Shown piece after piece: positions 1-7,862 of a stretch of DNA of 64,000 bases (its first letter is position 1; the number at the start of each line of letters is the position of its first letter). The stretch comes from Streptomyces seoulensis. GTDB lineage: Bacteria > Actinomycetota > Actinomycetes > Streptomycetales > Streptomycetaceae. A program made the position numbers and the translations under genes. The DNA is taken from NCBI RefSeq assembly GCF_022846655.1, contig NZ_AP025667.1, positions 2,827,001 through 2,891,000 on the forward strand. The letters are read 5' to 3'. The notes under the pieces are model-generated. The model was given only the letters and a program-made list of their open reading frames with translations. It was not told where the DNA came from and searched no databases.

Positions 1-449
1 ACCCCGCCGGTCACCACGATCTTGAACTGGGGCCGCACGGCGAGCTCGCCCGCGATGTTGAGCGCGTTGGTGACCACGGTCAGCGCGGGGGAGCCGGCGG
101 CCAGGTCGGCACGGACGGCCAGCGCGCGGGCCACCTCCGTGGTCGTGGTGCCACCGGTCAGTCCCACCGCCTCGCCCGGCGCCACCAGATCGGCGACCGC
201 CGCCGCGATCCGCTGCTTCTCGGAGGCGTGCCGGGCCGTCTTGTAGCGCAGCGGCAGTTCGTACGACACCCCGTGCGCCACCGCGCCGCCCCGGGTGCGC
301 ACCAGCATCCGCTGCTCGGCGAGCCCGTCGAGATCGCGGCGGATGGTCGCCGCCGACACCGCCAGCTCCGCAGCCGCCTCCTCCACCTCCAGCCGGCCCC
401 GCTGTGCGAGGAGTTCGAGCAGTGCCTGCCAACGGGTGTCCCGCGCCAT
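1..449 (-). CDS. DeoR/GlpR-family transcriptional regulator, C-terminus cut by window edge
   Basis: The readable part starts MARDTRWQALLELLAQRGRL and has a DeoR-type winged helix-turn-helix over about residues 5-57, with the family signature VSAATIRRDLDGLAEQ. It then enters the sugar-phosphate sensing domain, where the motif GGTTTTEVARAL marks the phosphate-binding loop of DeoRC (ISOCOT-fold) proteins. Known DeoR proteins of this class repress sugar catabolic genes and are released by a phosphorylated sugar. It is divergent from the SIS isomerase and class II aldolase genes, so it probably regulates them. The ATG at 447-449 is the first start upstream of the HTH. About 149 codons are visible of the roughly 250-260 usual for the family; the rest lies left of the window. 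Confidence 0.9.
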   Translation of the reverse strand, partial: MARDTRWQALLELLAQRGRLEVEEAAAELAVSAATIRRDLDGLAEQRMLVRTRGGAVAHGVSYELPLRYKTARHASEKQRIAAAVADLVAPGEAVGLTGGTTTTEVARALAVRADLAAGSPALTVVTNALNIAGELAVRPQFKIVVTGG

Positions 450-509
450 CCGGCGTCTCCGTTCCTGTGATCTCCCGGCGACCCTAACGCACTACGATTC
501 GCGTCCAGA

Positions 510-529
510 TGCTTGATAGTGCTCGAAAG
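510..529. promoter_or_regulatory. Two tandem 10-bp direct repeats, candidate DeoR operator
   Basis: TGCTTGATAG (510-519) is followed immediately by TGCTCGAAAG (520-529). The copies match at 8 of 10 positions and are one helical turn apart. They sit between the divergent DeoR gene (start 449) and the SIS gene (start 574). Tandem direct repeats are a common operator layout for DeoR-family repressors. The assignment to this regulator is inferred from position only. Confidence 0.4.
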
Positions 530-573
530 TCGGCAGTATCTTGCATGAACGATCAGCCAGGGGAGGGTGTGGC

Positions 574-1455
574 ATGAGCCATGTCGAGGACGAGCTGAGA
601 AGCCAGCCCGAGTGCTGGGAGCGGGCGGTAAAGGAGGCGGGCCCGCATCGCGCGGCCCTGCCGGTGCCGGGGGAGCGGGTCGCGGTCGTCGGCTGCGGGA
701 CCTCGTACTTCATGGCGCAGGCCGTGGCCGCGCTGCGCGAGGACGCGGGACAGGGGGAGACGGACGCCTTCGCGGCTTCGGAGTTCCCGCGCGGCCGGTC
801 CTACGACCGGGTCGTCGCCCTCACCCGCTCCGGCACCACCACCGAAGTGCTCGACCTGCTGGCCCGGTTGAAGGGCACGGCACGGACCACCGCGATCACC
901 GCCGACCCCGGGACGCCCGTCAGGGATGCCGCCGACGATCTCGTGGTCCTCGACCACGCCGACGAACGCTCCGTCGTCCAGACCCGGTTCGCCACCACCG
1001 CCCTCACCCTGCTCCGCGCCCACCTGGGGCTGCACACCCCGGCCGCCGTCACCGACGCCCGCGCGGCCCTCACCACTCCGCTGCCCGAAGGGCTCGTGGA
1101 GCGACGGGAGTTCACCTTCCTCGGCCGAGGCTGGACCGTAGGACTGGCGAACGAGGCGGCGCTGAAGATGCGCGAGGCGTCCCTGTCCTGGACCGAGGCG
1201 TACCCGGCGATGGAATACCGGCACGGCCCGATCAGCATCAGCACCGGGGACACCGCCACCTGGATGTTGGGCACGGCCCCCGAAAGGCTCGCCGAACAGG
1301 TGCGCGCCACCGGCGCGTCGTGGATCGAGGGCGGCCTCGACCCGCTCGCCGAACTGGTCCGCGTCCAGCGCCTTGCCGTCGCCGTGGCCGCAGCCCGTGG
1401 ACTCGACCCCGACCGGCCCCGCCACCTCACCCGCTCGGTGATCCTCACCCCCTGA
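574..1455 (+). CDS. SIS-domain sugar phosphate isomerase/deaminase (AgaS-like)
   Basis: This 293-residue protein has two SIS (sugar isomerase) lobes. The first opens with the VVGCGTSYFMAQAVAAL sugar-phosphate loop near residues 36-52 and contains the LTRSGTTTEVLDLL segment. The second follows LGRGWTVGLANEAALKMREAS, a signature shared with the glucosamine-6-phosphate synthase isomerase domain and AgaS. No glutaminase domain is present, so it should isomerise or deaminate a phosphorylated (amino) sugar rather than make one. The ATG at 574 was preferred to the upstream TTG at 541 because GGGGAGG lies just upstream at about 560-566. A class II aldolase follows after 20 bp, suggesting an isomerase-aldolase catabolic operon under the divergent DeoR protein. 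The exact substrate cannot be told from sequence; galactosamine or tagatose derivatives are plausible. Confidence 0.87.
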   Translation: MSHVEDELRSQPECWERAVKEAGPHRAALPVPGERVAVVGCGTSYFMAQAVAALREDAGQGETDAFAASEFPRGRSYDRVVALTRSGTTTEVLDLLARLKGTARTTAITADPGTPVRDAADDLVVLDHADERSVVQTRFATTALTLLRAHLGLHTPAAVTDARAALTTPLPEGLVERREFTFLGRGWTVGLANEAALKMREASLSWTEAYPAMEYRHGPISISTGDTATWMLGTAPERLAEQVRATGASWIEGGLDPLAELVRVQRLAVAVAAARGLDPDRPRHLTRSVILTP

Positions 1456-1475
1456 CGCGGAAGGGACAAGCCGCC

Positions 1476-2345
1476 GTGCCCCTCACCACCACCGGTGAAC
1501 TGATCACCCGAGCCGCCCGACTCCGCACCGCCGTGGCCGCGTTCAACATCATCACCCTCGAACACGTCGAGGCCGTCGTCGCCGGAGCCGAGGCGGCCGG
1601 AGCGCCCGTCGTCCTCCAAGTGAGCGAGAACGCGGTCAAGTTCAGATGCGGTCACCTCCGGCCCCTCGCTCGCGCGGCCGTCTCCGCCGCCGAACAGGCA
1701 GCCGTACCCGTGGCGTTGCACCTCGACCACGTCCAGAGCGACGCCCTCCTGCGCCAGGCCCCCGACGCAGGCTTCAGCTCGGTGATGTACGACGCCGCCC
1801 GCCTGCCCTACGCCGAGAACCTCACCGCCACCCAGGCGGCCGCCGACTGGGCGCACGCCCAAGGGCTGTGGATCGAGGCGGAGTTGGGCCAGATAGGCGG
1901 CAAGGGCGGCAGGCCCCCGCTGGACGCCCACGCCCCCGGCGCCCGTACCGACCCCGCCCAGGCGAGGGACTTCGTCGCGCGGACCGGCGTCGACGCGCTC
2001 GCCGTCGCCGTAGGCAGCGCCCATGCCATGACCACCCGCACCGCAAGCCTGGACCACGCCCTGCTCAAGCGGCTCTCCGCCGGACTGGCCGTACCCCTGG
2101 TGCTGCACGGTTCCTCGGGCGTGCCGGACGACGAGCTGGTCAGGGCGGTCGAGGGCGGCATCGGCAAGGTCAACGTCGGCACCGCGCTCAACACGGCCCT
2201 CACCCGAGCCGTCCGCGCCCACCTCGGCCGGCAGCCCGAGACCGTCGACCCCCGCACCTACCTCGCCGACGGCCGGACGGCCATGGCCGACGAGGTGGCC
2301 CGGATCGTCCGCGTACTCGGGCGTGCGGGCGTCAGCCCTTCTTGA
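1476..2345 (+). CDS. Class II (zinc) fructose-bisphosphate/tagatose-bisphosphate aldolase family protein
   Basis: This 289-residue protein belongs to the class II aldolase family (Fba/GatY/KbaY), zinc enzymes that split ketose bisphosphates into triose phosphates. Visible motifs are LHLDHVQSD with the zinc-binding histidine, the EAELGQIGGKGG loop, and LHGSSGVPDDELVRAVEGG followed by GKVNVGTAL, the substrate phosphate-binding region. The GTG at 1476 follows AAGGGAC with normal spacing. It lies 20 bp after the SIS isomerase and is probably co-transcribed, consistent with isomerase-then-aldolase catabolism of a hexose phosphate. Its last 14 bp overlap the convergent methyltransferase gene. Whether fructose-, tagatose- or another bisphosphate is used cannot be decided; the context favours a catabolic paralog over glycolytic Fba. 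Confidence 0.88.
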   Translation: MPLTTTGELITRAARLRTAVAAFNIITLEHVEAVVAGAEAAGAPVVLQVSENAVKFRCGHLRPLARAAVSAAEQAAVPVALHLDHVQSDALLRQAPDAGFSSVMYDAARLPYAENLTATQAAADWAHAQGLWIEAELGQIGGKGGRPPLDAHAPGARTDPAQARDFVARTGVDALAVAVGSAHAMTTRTASLDHALLKRLSAGLAVPLVLHGSSGVPDDELVRAVEGGIGKVNVGTALNTALTRAVRAHLGRQPETVDPRTYLADGRTAMADEVARIVRVLGRAGVSPS

Positions 2346-3480
2346 CCGCCTTCAGCACCACGAACTTCGGTTCGCTCGCCACCAGTTCGCAGTTCCCGAA
2401 CAGCCGCTTCAGCTTCACGTGGTAGCCCAGGTGGCGGTTGCCGATCACCCACAGCTCGCCGCCCGGCCTGAGAGCCTGCTCGGCGCCGGTGAACATCCGC
2501 CACGACGTCGCGTCGCTCGTCGCCTGGTGCGAGTGGAAGGGCGGGTTGTTCAGCACCAGGTCCACGCTGCCGGGCGCCACTCCGGCCAGCCCGTCCCCGA
2601 CCCGGAACTCCGCGTGCCCCGGCACCCCGTTCGCCTTGTACGTGGCCTCCGCCGAGGCGACGGCCTGGAACGACTCGTCCACGAACAGCACCTCGGCCTC
2701 CGGGTCGGCCAGCGCCACCGCCGTGCCCACCACACCGTTGCCGCAGCCGAGGTCCACCACCCGGCGCCCGCGCGGGCCCTCCGGCAGGTGCTGGAGGAAG
2801 AACCGGGTGCCGATGTCCAGCCGGTCGGCGCAGAAGACGCCCGCGTGGTTGACCACCGGCCGCCCCGACGCCACCCCGACCCCGTCCGGCAGGGTGTACC
2901 CGTACGGCCAGGGATTCTTCGGCCGGGCGAGCGCGGGGTCCGGCGTGCAGAAGATCAGCCGTGCCTTCTGCTGCGCCAGCGAGGTGCGGGTCGGCCCGAG
3001 GATCCGCTCGAACAGCTTGAGCGTGGAGGTGTGGATCTCCTTCACCATGCCGGTGCCGATCACCACCGTCCCCGCGTGCAGGGCGGGCGCCAGCCGCAGC
3101 AACTGGTCCTCCAGCAGCGCCAGGCTCTTGGGCACGCGCACGAGCAGCACGTCCACCCGCTCCGGCACCGGGTCCTGCGTGGTCAGCAGCCGGACGGCGC
3201 CGGGACCGACGCCGGCCCGCGCGAGGTTCGCCCGCGTGGCCTCCTGGCTCAGGAAGGAGTCGGTGATCTGCGTCGGCCGGTGCGCGGCGAGGGCCGTCGC
3301 CAGCGAGCCCCAGCGGTCGCCGAGCACCACGACCTCGCCCGACAGATCCACCCCTTCCTCGGCAAGATGCCGCAGCAGATACGCGTCGGAGGCGTCCCAG
3401 GCACGCAGCCGGTCGCGAGGATCGTCGGGGAAACGGGACAGTTCGGTCTCGCCCCACGGAGTCGTCATGCGGTCGTTCAT
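2332..3480 (-). CDS. RlmG/RsmC-like rRNA guanine-N2 methyltransferase
   Basis: This 382-residue protein has the two-lobed layout of RsmC and RlmG, which methylate guanine N2 in rRNA. The N-terminal half is a degenerate methyltransferase fold. The C-terminal half carries a class I SAM site, VVDLGCGNGVVGTA at about residue 243, and the NNPPFH catalytic motif that defines MTS (methyltransferase small) N2-guanine enzymes. The length is close to that of E. coli RlmG (about 378). The ATG at 3480 is used; an in-frame ATG four codons later is an alternative. The gene converges on the aldolase gene and overlaps its end by 14 bp. Whether it modifies 16S or 23S rRNA is not decided by sequence. Confidence 0.87.
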   Translation of the reverse strand: MNDRMTTPWGETELSRFPDDPRDRLRAWDASDAYLLRHLAEEGVDLSGEVVVLGDRWGSLATALAAHRPTQITDSFLSQEATRANLARAGVGPGAVRLLTTQDPVPERVDVLLVRVPKSLALLEDQLLRLAPALHAGTVVIGTGMVKEIHTSTLKLFERILGPTRTSLAQQKARLIFCTPDPALARPKNPWPYGYTLPDGVGVASGRPVVNHAGVFCADRLDIGTRFFLQHLPEGPRGRRVVDLGCGNGVVGTAVALADPEAEVLFVDESFQAVASAEATYKANGVPGHAEFRVGDGLAGVAPGSVDLVLNNPPFHSHQATSDATSWRMFTGAEQALRPGGELWVIGNRHLGYHVKLKRLFGNCELVASEPKFVVLKAVKKG

Positions 3481-3546
3481 CGCCCCCCAGGCTAGCCGAG
3501 CCCCAGATCAGGACCCGTCGGCCGCCCCTGGGGCAGGATGGGGCGC

Positions 3547-4212
3547 ATGGACGTGGAACTCTTCCCGCGGGAGCGGGCCGAAGCCGCTCCGGGCGCCGTG
3601 CACGTCCCGCACTGGCTGGACACGGAGCGGCAGCGCGCGCTGCTCACCGCATGCCGGGAGTGGGCCCGCCCGCCGGCCGGACTGCGTACCGTCCGCACCC
3701 CCGGCGGCGGCACCATGACCGCCCGGCAGGTCTGCCTCGGCTGGCACTGGTACCCGTACGCCTACGCCCGCACCGTCGTCGACGGTGACGACACGCCCGT
3801 GAAGCCCTTCCCGGCCTGGCTGGACGAGCTGGCCCGGCGCGCGGTCGCCGACGCCCTCGGCCCGGCGGCGGTCCCCGGCGACCCCTACGACATCGCCCTG
3901 ATCAACTTCTACGACGGCGACGCCCGCATGGGCATGCACCGCGACGGCGACGAACGCTCCGACGCCCCGGTGGTCTCCCTGAGCCTGGGCGACACCTGCG
4001 TGTTCCGCTTCGGCAACACCGAGACCCGCACCCGTCCCTACACGGACGTGGAGCTGCGCAGCGGCGACCTCTTCGTCTTCGGCGGCCCCTCCCGCCTCGC
4101 CTTCCACGGCGTCCCGCGCGTGCTCCCCGGCACCGCACCGCCCGAGCTGGGCCTGACCGGACGGCTCAACATCACCCTACGGGTGAGCGGTCTGACGGCC
4201 CCCGCCCGCTGA
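3547..4212 (+). CDS. alkB: AlkB-like 2-oxoglutarate/Fe(II)-dependent dioxygenase
   Basis: This 221-residue protein has the full AlkB active site: the HRD iron ligands within GMHRDGDERSD (His131, Asp133), the distal iron histidine in RLAFHGVPRV (His187), and the RLNITLR segment whose arginines (206, 212) bind 2-oxoglutarate. NFYDGDARMG before the first motif matches the nucleotide-recognition region. AlkB enzymes oxidatively demethylate N1-methyladenine and N3-methylcytosine in nucleic acids. The ATG at 3547 is chosen over 3538 because a -10-like CAGGAT ends seven bases before it, the pattern of a leaderless transcript. The gene is divergent from the methyltransferase, with about 66 bp between starts. 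Confidence 0.9.
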   Translation: MDVELFPRERAEAAPGAVHVPHWLDTERQRALLTACREWARPPAGLRTVRTPGGGTMTARQVCLGWHWYPYAYARTVVDGDDTPVKPFPAWLDELARRAVADALGPAAVPGDPYDIALINFYDGDARMGMHRDGDERSDAPVVSLSLGDTCVFRFGNTETRTRPYTDVELRSGDLFVFGGPSRLAFHGVPRVLPGTAPPELGLTGRLNITLRVSGLTAPAR

Positions 4213-4273
4213 GCATGTCAAATCGGTCACGGGACAGGCCACGACCGGGGCGGATCATGCGAGACTCGCCCCC

Positions 4274-5512
4274 ATGAGCGGCATGGCGGACCCCCGGAAG
4301 CCGGGGGCAGGACCCATCTCACGGGCGCGGCTGGACCGGGGGCGCGGTGCCCTCGGCCCCGCGCTGGAGCTGGTGCACACCGGGCGCGCCCCCACCCGTG
4401 CCGTACTCACCGCCGAACTCGGCGTCACCCGCGCCACCGCCGGTGCCGTCGCCGCCGAACTGGAGGCGCTCGGCCTCATCCGGGTCGACGCCCGCCCCAG
4501 CGCCCCCGCCGGTTCCCAGGGGCGCCCCTCGCACCGCCTGGAGGTCGCCGAGAACGGCCCCGTGGCGCTGGCCGCGCAGATCCACACGGACGGCTTCCGG
4601 GCCGCCCTGGTCGGGCTCGGCGGGCGGATCGTGGCGACCACGCCCGGCTGCGAGACCGTCGACGCCGACCCGGCCAAGGTGCTGGGCGCGGTGGTCGAGG
4701 CGGGCGCCGACCTGCTGCGGGCCACGGGCCGCCGCTGCGTGGGCGCCGGGCTCGCCGTGCCCTCCGCCGTCGCCGAACCCGAGGGACTCGCCCTCAACCC
4801 GCTGCACCTGGCCTGGCCCGCCGGCGAACCGGTCCGCCGCATCTTCACCGGCCTCGTCGAGGCCGCCGGGATCACCGGCCCCGCCTTCGCGGGCAACGAC
4901 ATCAACCTCGCCGCCCTCGCCGAACACCGGCACGGCGCGGGCCGGGGCGCCCGGCACCTGCTGTGCGTGGCCACCGGCCACCGGGGCGTCGGCGGCGCGC
5001 TGGTGCTCGACGGCCGCCTGCACACCGGCAGTTCGGGACTCGCCCTGGAGGTCGGCCACCTCACCGTCAACCCCGAGGGCCGCGTCTGCCACTGCGGCAG
5101 CCGGGGCTGTCTGGACGTCGAGGCCGACCCGCTGGCCCTCCTCATGGAGGCGGGGCTCGAACCCGGCCCCGAGGTGTCCCTCCTCGACCAAGCCGACACC
5201 CTGCTGCGCACCCGGTACGCCGAGCCCGCCGTACGCGCCGCCGCCGAGACCCTGATCGACCGGCTCGGTCTGGGGCTGGCCGGGCTGGTCAACATCCTCA
5301 ACCCCGACCGCATCATCCTGGGCGGACTGCACCGGGGTCTGCTCGCCGCCGACCCCGAGCGCCTGCGGGCCGTCGTCGCCGAGCGCAGCCTTTGGGGCCA
5401 GAGCGGGAGCGTCCCGATCCTGCCCTGCACCCTGGACCACGACAGCCTGGTCGGCGCGGCCGAACTCGCCTGGCAGCCGGTCCTCGACGACCCGCTCGCG
5501 GCCCTGCGGTGA
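4274..5512 (+). CDS. ROK-family transcriptional regulator/sugar kinase-like protein
   Basis: This 412-residue protein has an N-terminal winged-helix segment (about residues 25-80, AVLTAELGVTRATAGAVAAEL) followed by a ROK domain. The ROK signatures are LALEVGHLTVNPEGR and the zinc motif CHCGSRGCLDVEA, plus a C-terminal LVNILNPDRIILGG block. ROK proteins with an HTH, such as NagC, Mlc and XylR, are usually sugar-responsive repressors rather than kinases. A -10-like GAGACT at 4261-4266 lies seven bases before the ATG, suggesting leaderless transcription. The stop overlaps the start of the next gene as GTGA, so the NUDIX hydrolase is probably translationally coupled. No sugar genes flank it, so its target is unknown. 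Confidence 0.88.
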   Translation: MSGMADPRKPGAGPISRARLDRGRGALGPALELVHTGRAPTRAVLTAELGVTRATAGAVAAELEALGLIRVDARPSAPAGSQGRPSHRLEVAENGPVALAAQIHTDGFRAALVGLGGRIVATTPGCETVDADPAKVLGAVVEAGADLLRATGRRCVGAGLAVPSAVAEPEGLALNPLHLAWPAGEPVRRIFTGLVEAAGITGPAFAGNDINLAALAEHRHGAGRGARHLLCVATGHRGVGGALVLDGRLHTGSSGLALEVGHLTVNPEGRVCHCGSRGCLDVEADPLALLMEAGLEPGPEVSLLDQADTLLRTRYAEPAVRAAAETLIDRLGLGLAGLVNILNPDRIILGGLHRGLLAADPERLRAVVAERSLWGQSGSVPILPCTLDHDSLVGAAELAWQPVLDDPLAALR

Positions 5513-6234
5513 CGTCCGCCCCGGCCGAGCTGTGGGACGTCCCCCGCCTCCGCTTCGAGGAGACGCCCCCGCCCGCCCTCACCACCGGGCAGCGGACGGC
5601 GATGGACCGGCGCTGGGCGGCGGCCGTACGCGCCAACCCGGCTCTGTTCGACGGCCCGGTCGCCGCGCTCACCGGACTCGGACGCGACGACGCCGGTGGC
5701 CTGTCGGTGTCCTGGACGCGGCTGACGTACCGCTGTCGCTACCTCCGGGGGATCCCGGACGCGCCCGCCGTGTCAGGGCTGTTCGTGGCGGTGCTCCAAC
5801 CCGACGGCGACGGGCGCCTGCTGGTGGGCAGGATGTCGCCCACCACCTCGGCTCCCGGCCGCTGGCAGCCACCCGGTGGAACCCTCGAACCCCCGGTCGA
5901 GGGAGCCGCGTTGGATCTCGACGTGCTACGGCGGCACGCGGCCCGTGAACTGGCCGAGGAGACCGGCTCCGACACCCCCGCCGACGACCTCGTACCGGGA
6001 CCGGTGGTCCGTGACTCCCGAGGCGGTGTGGGTCTTCTCTTCACCGCCCCGCCGCGCCCCGCGCGCGAACTGCGCGAGCGGCACGCGGAATCGGCGAGCG
6101 CCGATACCGCGTCGGGCGCGAATCCCGAGTTCGACCGGGTGGAGTTGGTCGGCTCGCAGTCCGAACTTCGTTCGCTGCAAGGGCCGGTGGCGTCGTATCT
6201 GCAGTTGGCGGCGGGGCGGTTCTTCGAGGTGTAG
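5509..6234 (+). CDS. NUDIX hydrolase with an enlarged NUDIX box
   Basis: This 241-residue protein carries a NUDIX domain in its middle. The ISGLF-like strand and LLVGRMS lead into GGTLEPPVEGAALDLD, and the metal-binding end RHAARELAEETGSD is intact. The spacing between the opening GG and REL is several residues longer than the canonical GX5EX7REUXEEXGU box, so the loop is expanded. NUDIX enzymes cleave nucleoside diphosphates linked to another group. The GTG at 5509 overlaps the ROK stop by four bases. The N-terminal roughly 85 residues have no clear family. Substrate is unknown. Confidence 0.8.
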   Translation: MTSAPAELWDVPRLRFEETPPPALTTGQRTAMDRRWAAAVRANPALFDGPVAALTGLGRDDAGGLSVSWTRLTYRCRYLRGIPDAPAVSGLFVAVLQPDGDGRLLVGRMSPTTSAPGRWQPPGGTLEPPVEGAALDLDVLRRHAARELAEETGSDTPADDLVPGPVVRDSRGGVGLLFTAPPRPARELRERHAESASADTASGANPEFDRVELVGSQSELRSLQGPVASYLQLAAGRFFEV

Positions 6235-6290
6235 TGCGGCACTGCCCGGTATCACGCCTGGGCGCGGTACCGGACACGTCGTGCCGCTCG

Positions 6291-7034
6291 TCAGCCGGGT
6301 ACGGCCGACGGTGCGGGAGCGGCAGCCGCCACCACCGCCGGCTCGGGCGCGGCGTGCGCCACGGCGGGCTCCGGGGCCACGGGTGCGGGTGCCGCGTGGG
6401 TCAGGGCGGGTTCCGGGGCCGGTGCGCCGGCCGGGGAGTGGGCCACGGCGGGCTCGGGAGTCCGGGCCGGACCATGGGCCACCGCGGGCTCGGGCGCCGG
6501 TGCGTGGACCACGACCGGCTCGGGCGCGCGCGCCGGTGGCTGGACGGTGAGAGGAGGGGGTGCGGGGCGCTGTTCCGTCGTACGGACCGGCTTCGGCGCC
6601 GGGGGGAGCGGGGCCGGGGCGGCGGTCGCGGACAGCGCGAACCACACGACCTTGCCGTCCTCGCCGTCCGGCCTGGCCCCCCAGCTCTCGCTGACGGCGG
6701 CCACCATGACCAGGCCCCGTCCGCATGTGGCCAGCGGGGTTCCGTCCGCGCCCTCGGTGGCGTCGGCCACCAGGGGAAGACGTGGATCGCGGTCGCGGAC
6801 CGAGACGGTGAGCCGGTCGGACCGGAACTCCAGCTCCACGGTGCACGACTTGTCGGGCCGGGCATGTCGGTGGACGTTGCTCAGCAGCTCGGTCACACCG
6901 AGCGCGGCCCGGTCTATCAACGGGTCCAGATGCCAGTAGCGCAGTTGCGCAGATACGATTCTGCGGACCTGGCCGATCCGCGACGGCAGGGCTTGGAGCT
7001 CCACCGTGCAGTGCCTGTTCGGGTAACTGATCAC
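6291..7034 (-). CDS. ATP-binding HATPase regulator (RsbW/SpoIIAB-like) with a Pro/Ala repeat tail
   Basis: Residues 1-135 form a compact GHKL ATPase of the kind abundant in Streptomyces: N-box GVTELLSNVHRHA, the VSVRDRDPRLP strand with the nucleotide-binding aspartate, and the CGRGL glycine motif. Such proteins act as anti-sigma-factor kinases or related switches. Residues 137-247 are a low-complexity tail built from repeats around EPAVAH, with proline and alanine spacers, probably disordered. The GTG at 7034 is preferred because GGGGAG lies eight bases upstream; a longer reading to 7088 exists. No anti-anti-sigma partner is adjacent. Confidence 0.85.
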   Translation of the reverse strand: MISYPNRHCTVELQALPSRIGQVRRIVSAQLRYWHLDPLIDRAALGVTELLSNVHRHARPDKSCTVELEFRSDRLTVSVRDRDPRLPLVADATEGADGTPLATCGRGLVMVAAVSESWGARPDGEDGKVVWFALSATAAPAPLPPAPKPVRTTEQRPAPPPLTVQPPARAPEPVVVHAPAPEPAVAHGPARTPEPAVAHSPAGAPAPEPALTHAAPAPVAPEPAVAHAAPEPAVVAAAAPAPSAVPG

Positions 7035-7242
7035 GGCTGCGACTCCCCGATGTGAGGTCCGGACGAACCGGAGGAACACGGAGAACAACGGAAATCCGGG
7101 AGGACGTCGGCGTCCCTGTGGCCGCCTGCCGTTCAGGCCGACGGGGCTGGTCCGCAGCGTTACCTCCGGTAAACCCAGAGTGACGTGAGATCAGCGTGCC
7201 GCAGTGCCCGCCCTCCCGCAACTCGCCACGGTGGCCCGCAGG

Positions 7243-7566
7243 TCAGCCACCCCGCCCGGCGGCCCGGCGCACCGCTTCGATGAACCGCCGCCCGGCAGGC
7301 GGGCCCGGCTCACCCGGAGCGGAGTCACGTTCGGTGAGCGTGAGCTGGTAGCGGTGGCCGTTCACATCGGCCTGTGCCCGGTCGTCCGTGGCGAACCACG
7401 GCTTGGAGGCCCGTACGGTCCGCACCGGCGCGCTGTCGATCTCGCTGCCCTCGCTGGTGAGCAGCTCCAGCCTGCCGTCGCTGATCCGGACCCGCCCGGC
7501 CCGCGTCAGCGAGCGCATTCCCTTGCCGATGCGCACGCCCCTCGCCGTGAACTCCGGCTCCGCCAT
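7243..7566 (-). CDS. Small hypothetical protein
   Basis: Starting at the ATG at 7566 gives 107 residues beginning MAEPEFTARGVRIGKGMRSL. There is no signal peptide or membrane segment. The protein is rich in charged residues and short strand-like stretches (GRVRISDGRLELLTSEG, GHRYQLTLTERD), consistent with a small beta-rich cytoplasmic protein. The reading frame extends upstream to 7878, but the upstream part is arginine-rich, low-complexity and overlaps the promoter of the divergent PLP gene, so it was not used. I do not recognise the family. It sits between the HATPase regulator and the PLP enzyme without a clear operon partner. Confidence 0.6.
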   Translation of the reverse strand: MAEPEFTARGVRIGKGMRSLTRAGRVRISDGRLELLTSEGSEIDSAPVRTVRASKPWFATDDRAQADVNGHRYQLTLTERDSAPGEPGPPAGRRFIEAVRRAAGRGG

Positions 7567-7803
7567 CCCTGCACCGCCCCTCACGCGTCCCGGCCCACCG
7601 GCCCCCCGGTGCGGCGGCCGGTCCACGCGGTGCAGTCTGCCCCGGCGCGGACGGGAGCACCAGTGCGCGCGGACGGGGCGCACGTGGCGCCGCGGTACTC
7701 GCGCCAATGCGCCCCCGCGCCCCCTCGCACGGATGTGCCCCAGGCTGCCTTTGGGTGGCTCAAAGAAGCGTTGATGCAGGTGAGAAGCGGTGCGACTGGT
7801 GCC

Positions 7804-7848
7804 TATGATCGGGCTGCCGACCGCGCTGGGCGTCGTCGGCGCCCAGCG
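7804..7848 (+). promoter_or_regulatory. -10 element and leader hairpin before the PLP enzyme gene
   Basis: TATGAT at 7804-7809 matches a -10 hexamer. Downstream, CGCTGGGCG (7824-7832) and CGCCCAGCG (7840-7848) form a perfect 9-bp stem with a 7-nt loop. The stem ends one base before AAGGAG (7850-7855), the ribosome binding site of the gene starting at 7863. The hairpin could affect ribosome access; no ligand class is recognised. Confidence 0.4.
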
Positions 7849-7862
7849 TAAGGAGCCCCGCC

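Noticed and set aside
6235..6290. Hairpin between the NUDIX and HATPase genes
   Set aside because: GCGGCAC/GTGCCGC arms exist but the loop is about 36 nt and the stem only 7 bp, too weak to call a terminator with confidence.
7805..7862. Possible leader peptide ATG before the PLP gene
   Set aside because: The frame has no cysteine run of the type seen in actinobacterial cysteine attenuators, has no ribosome binding site and runs out of frame into the gene.
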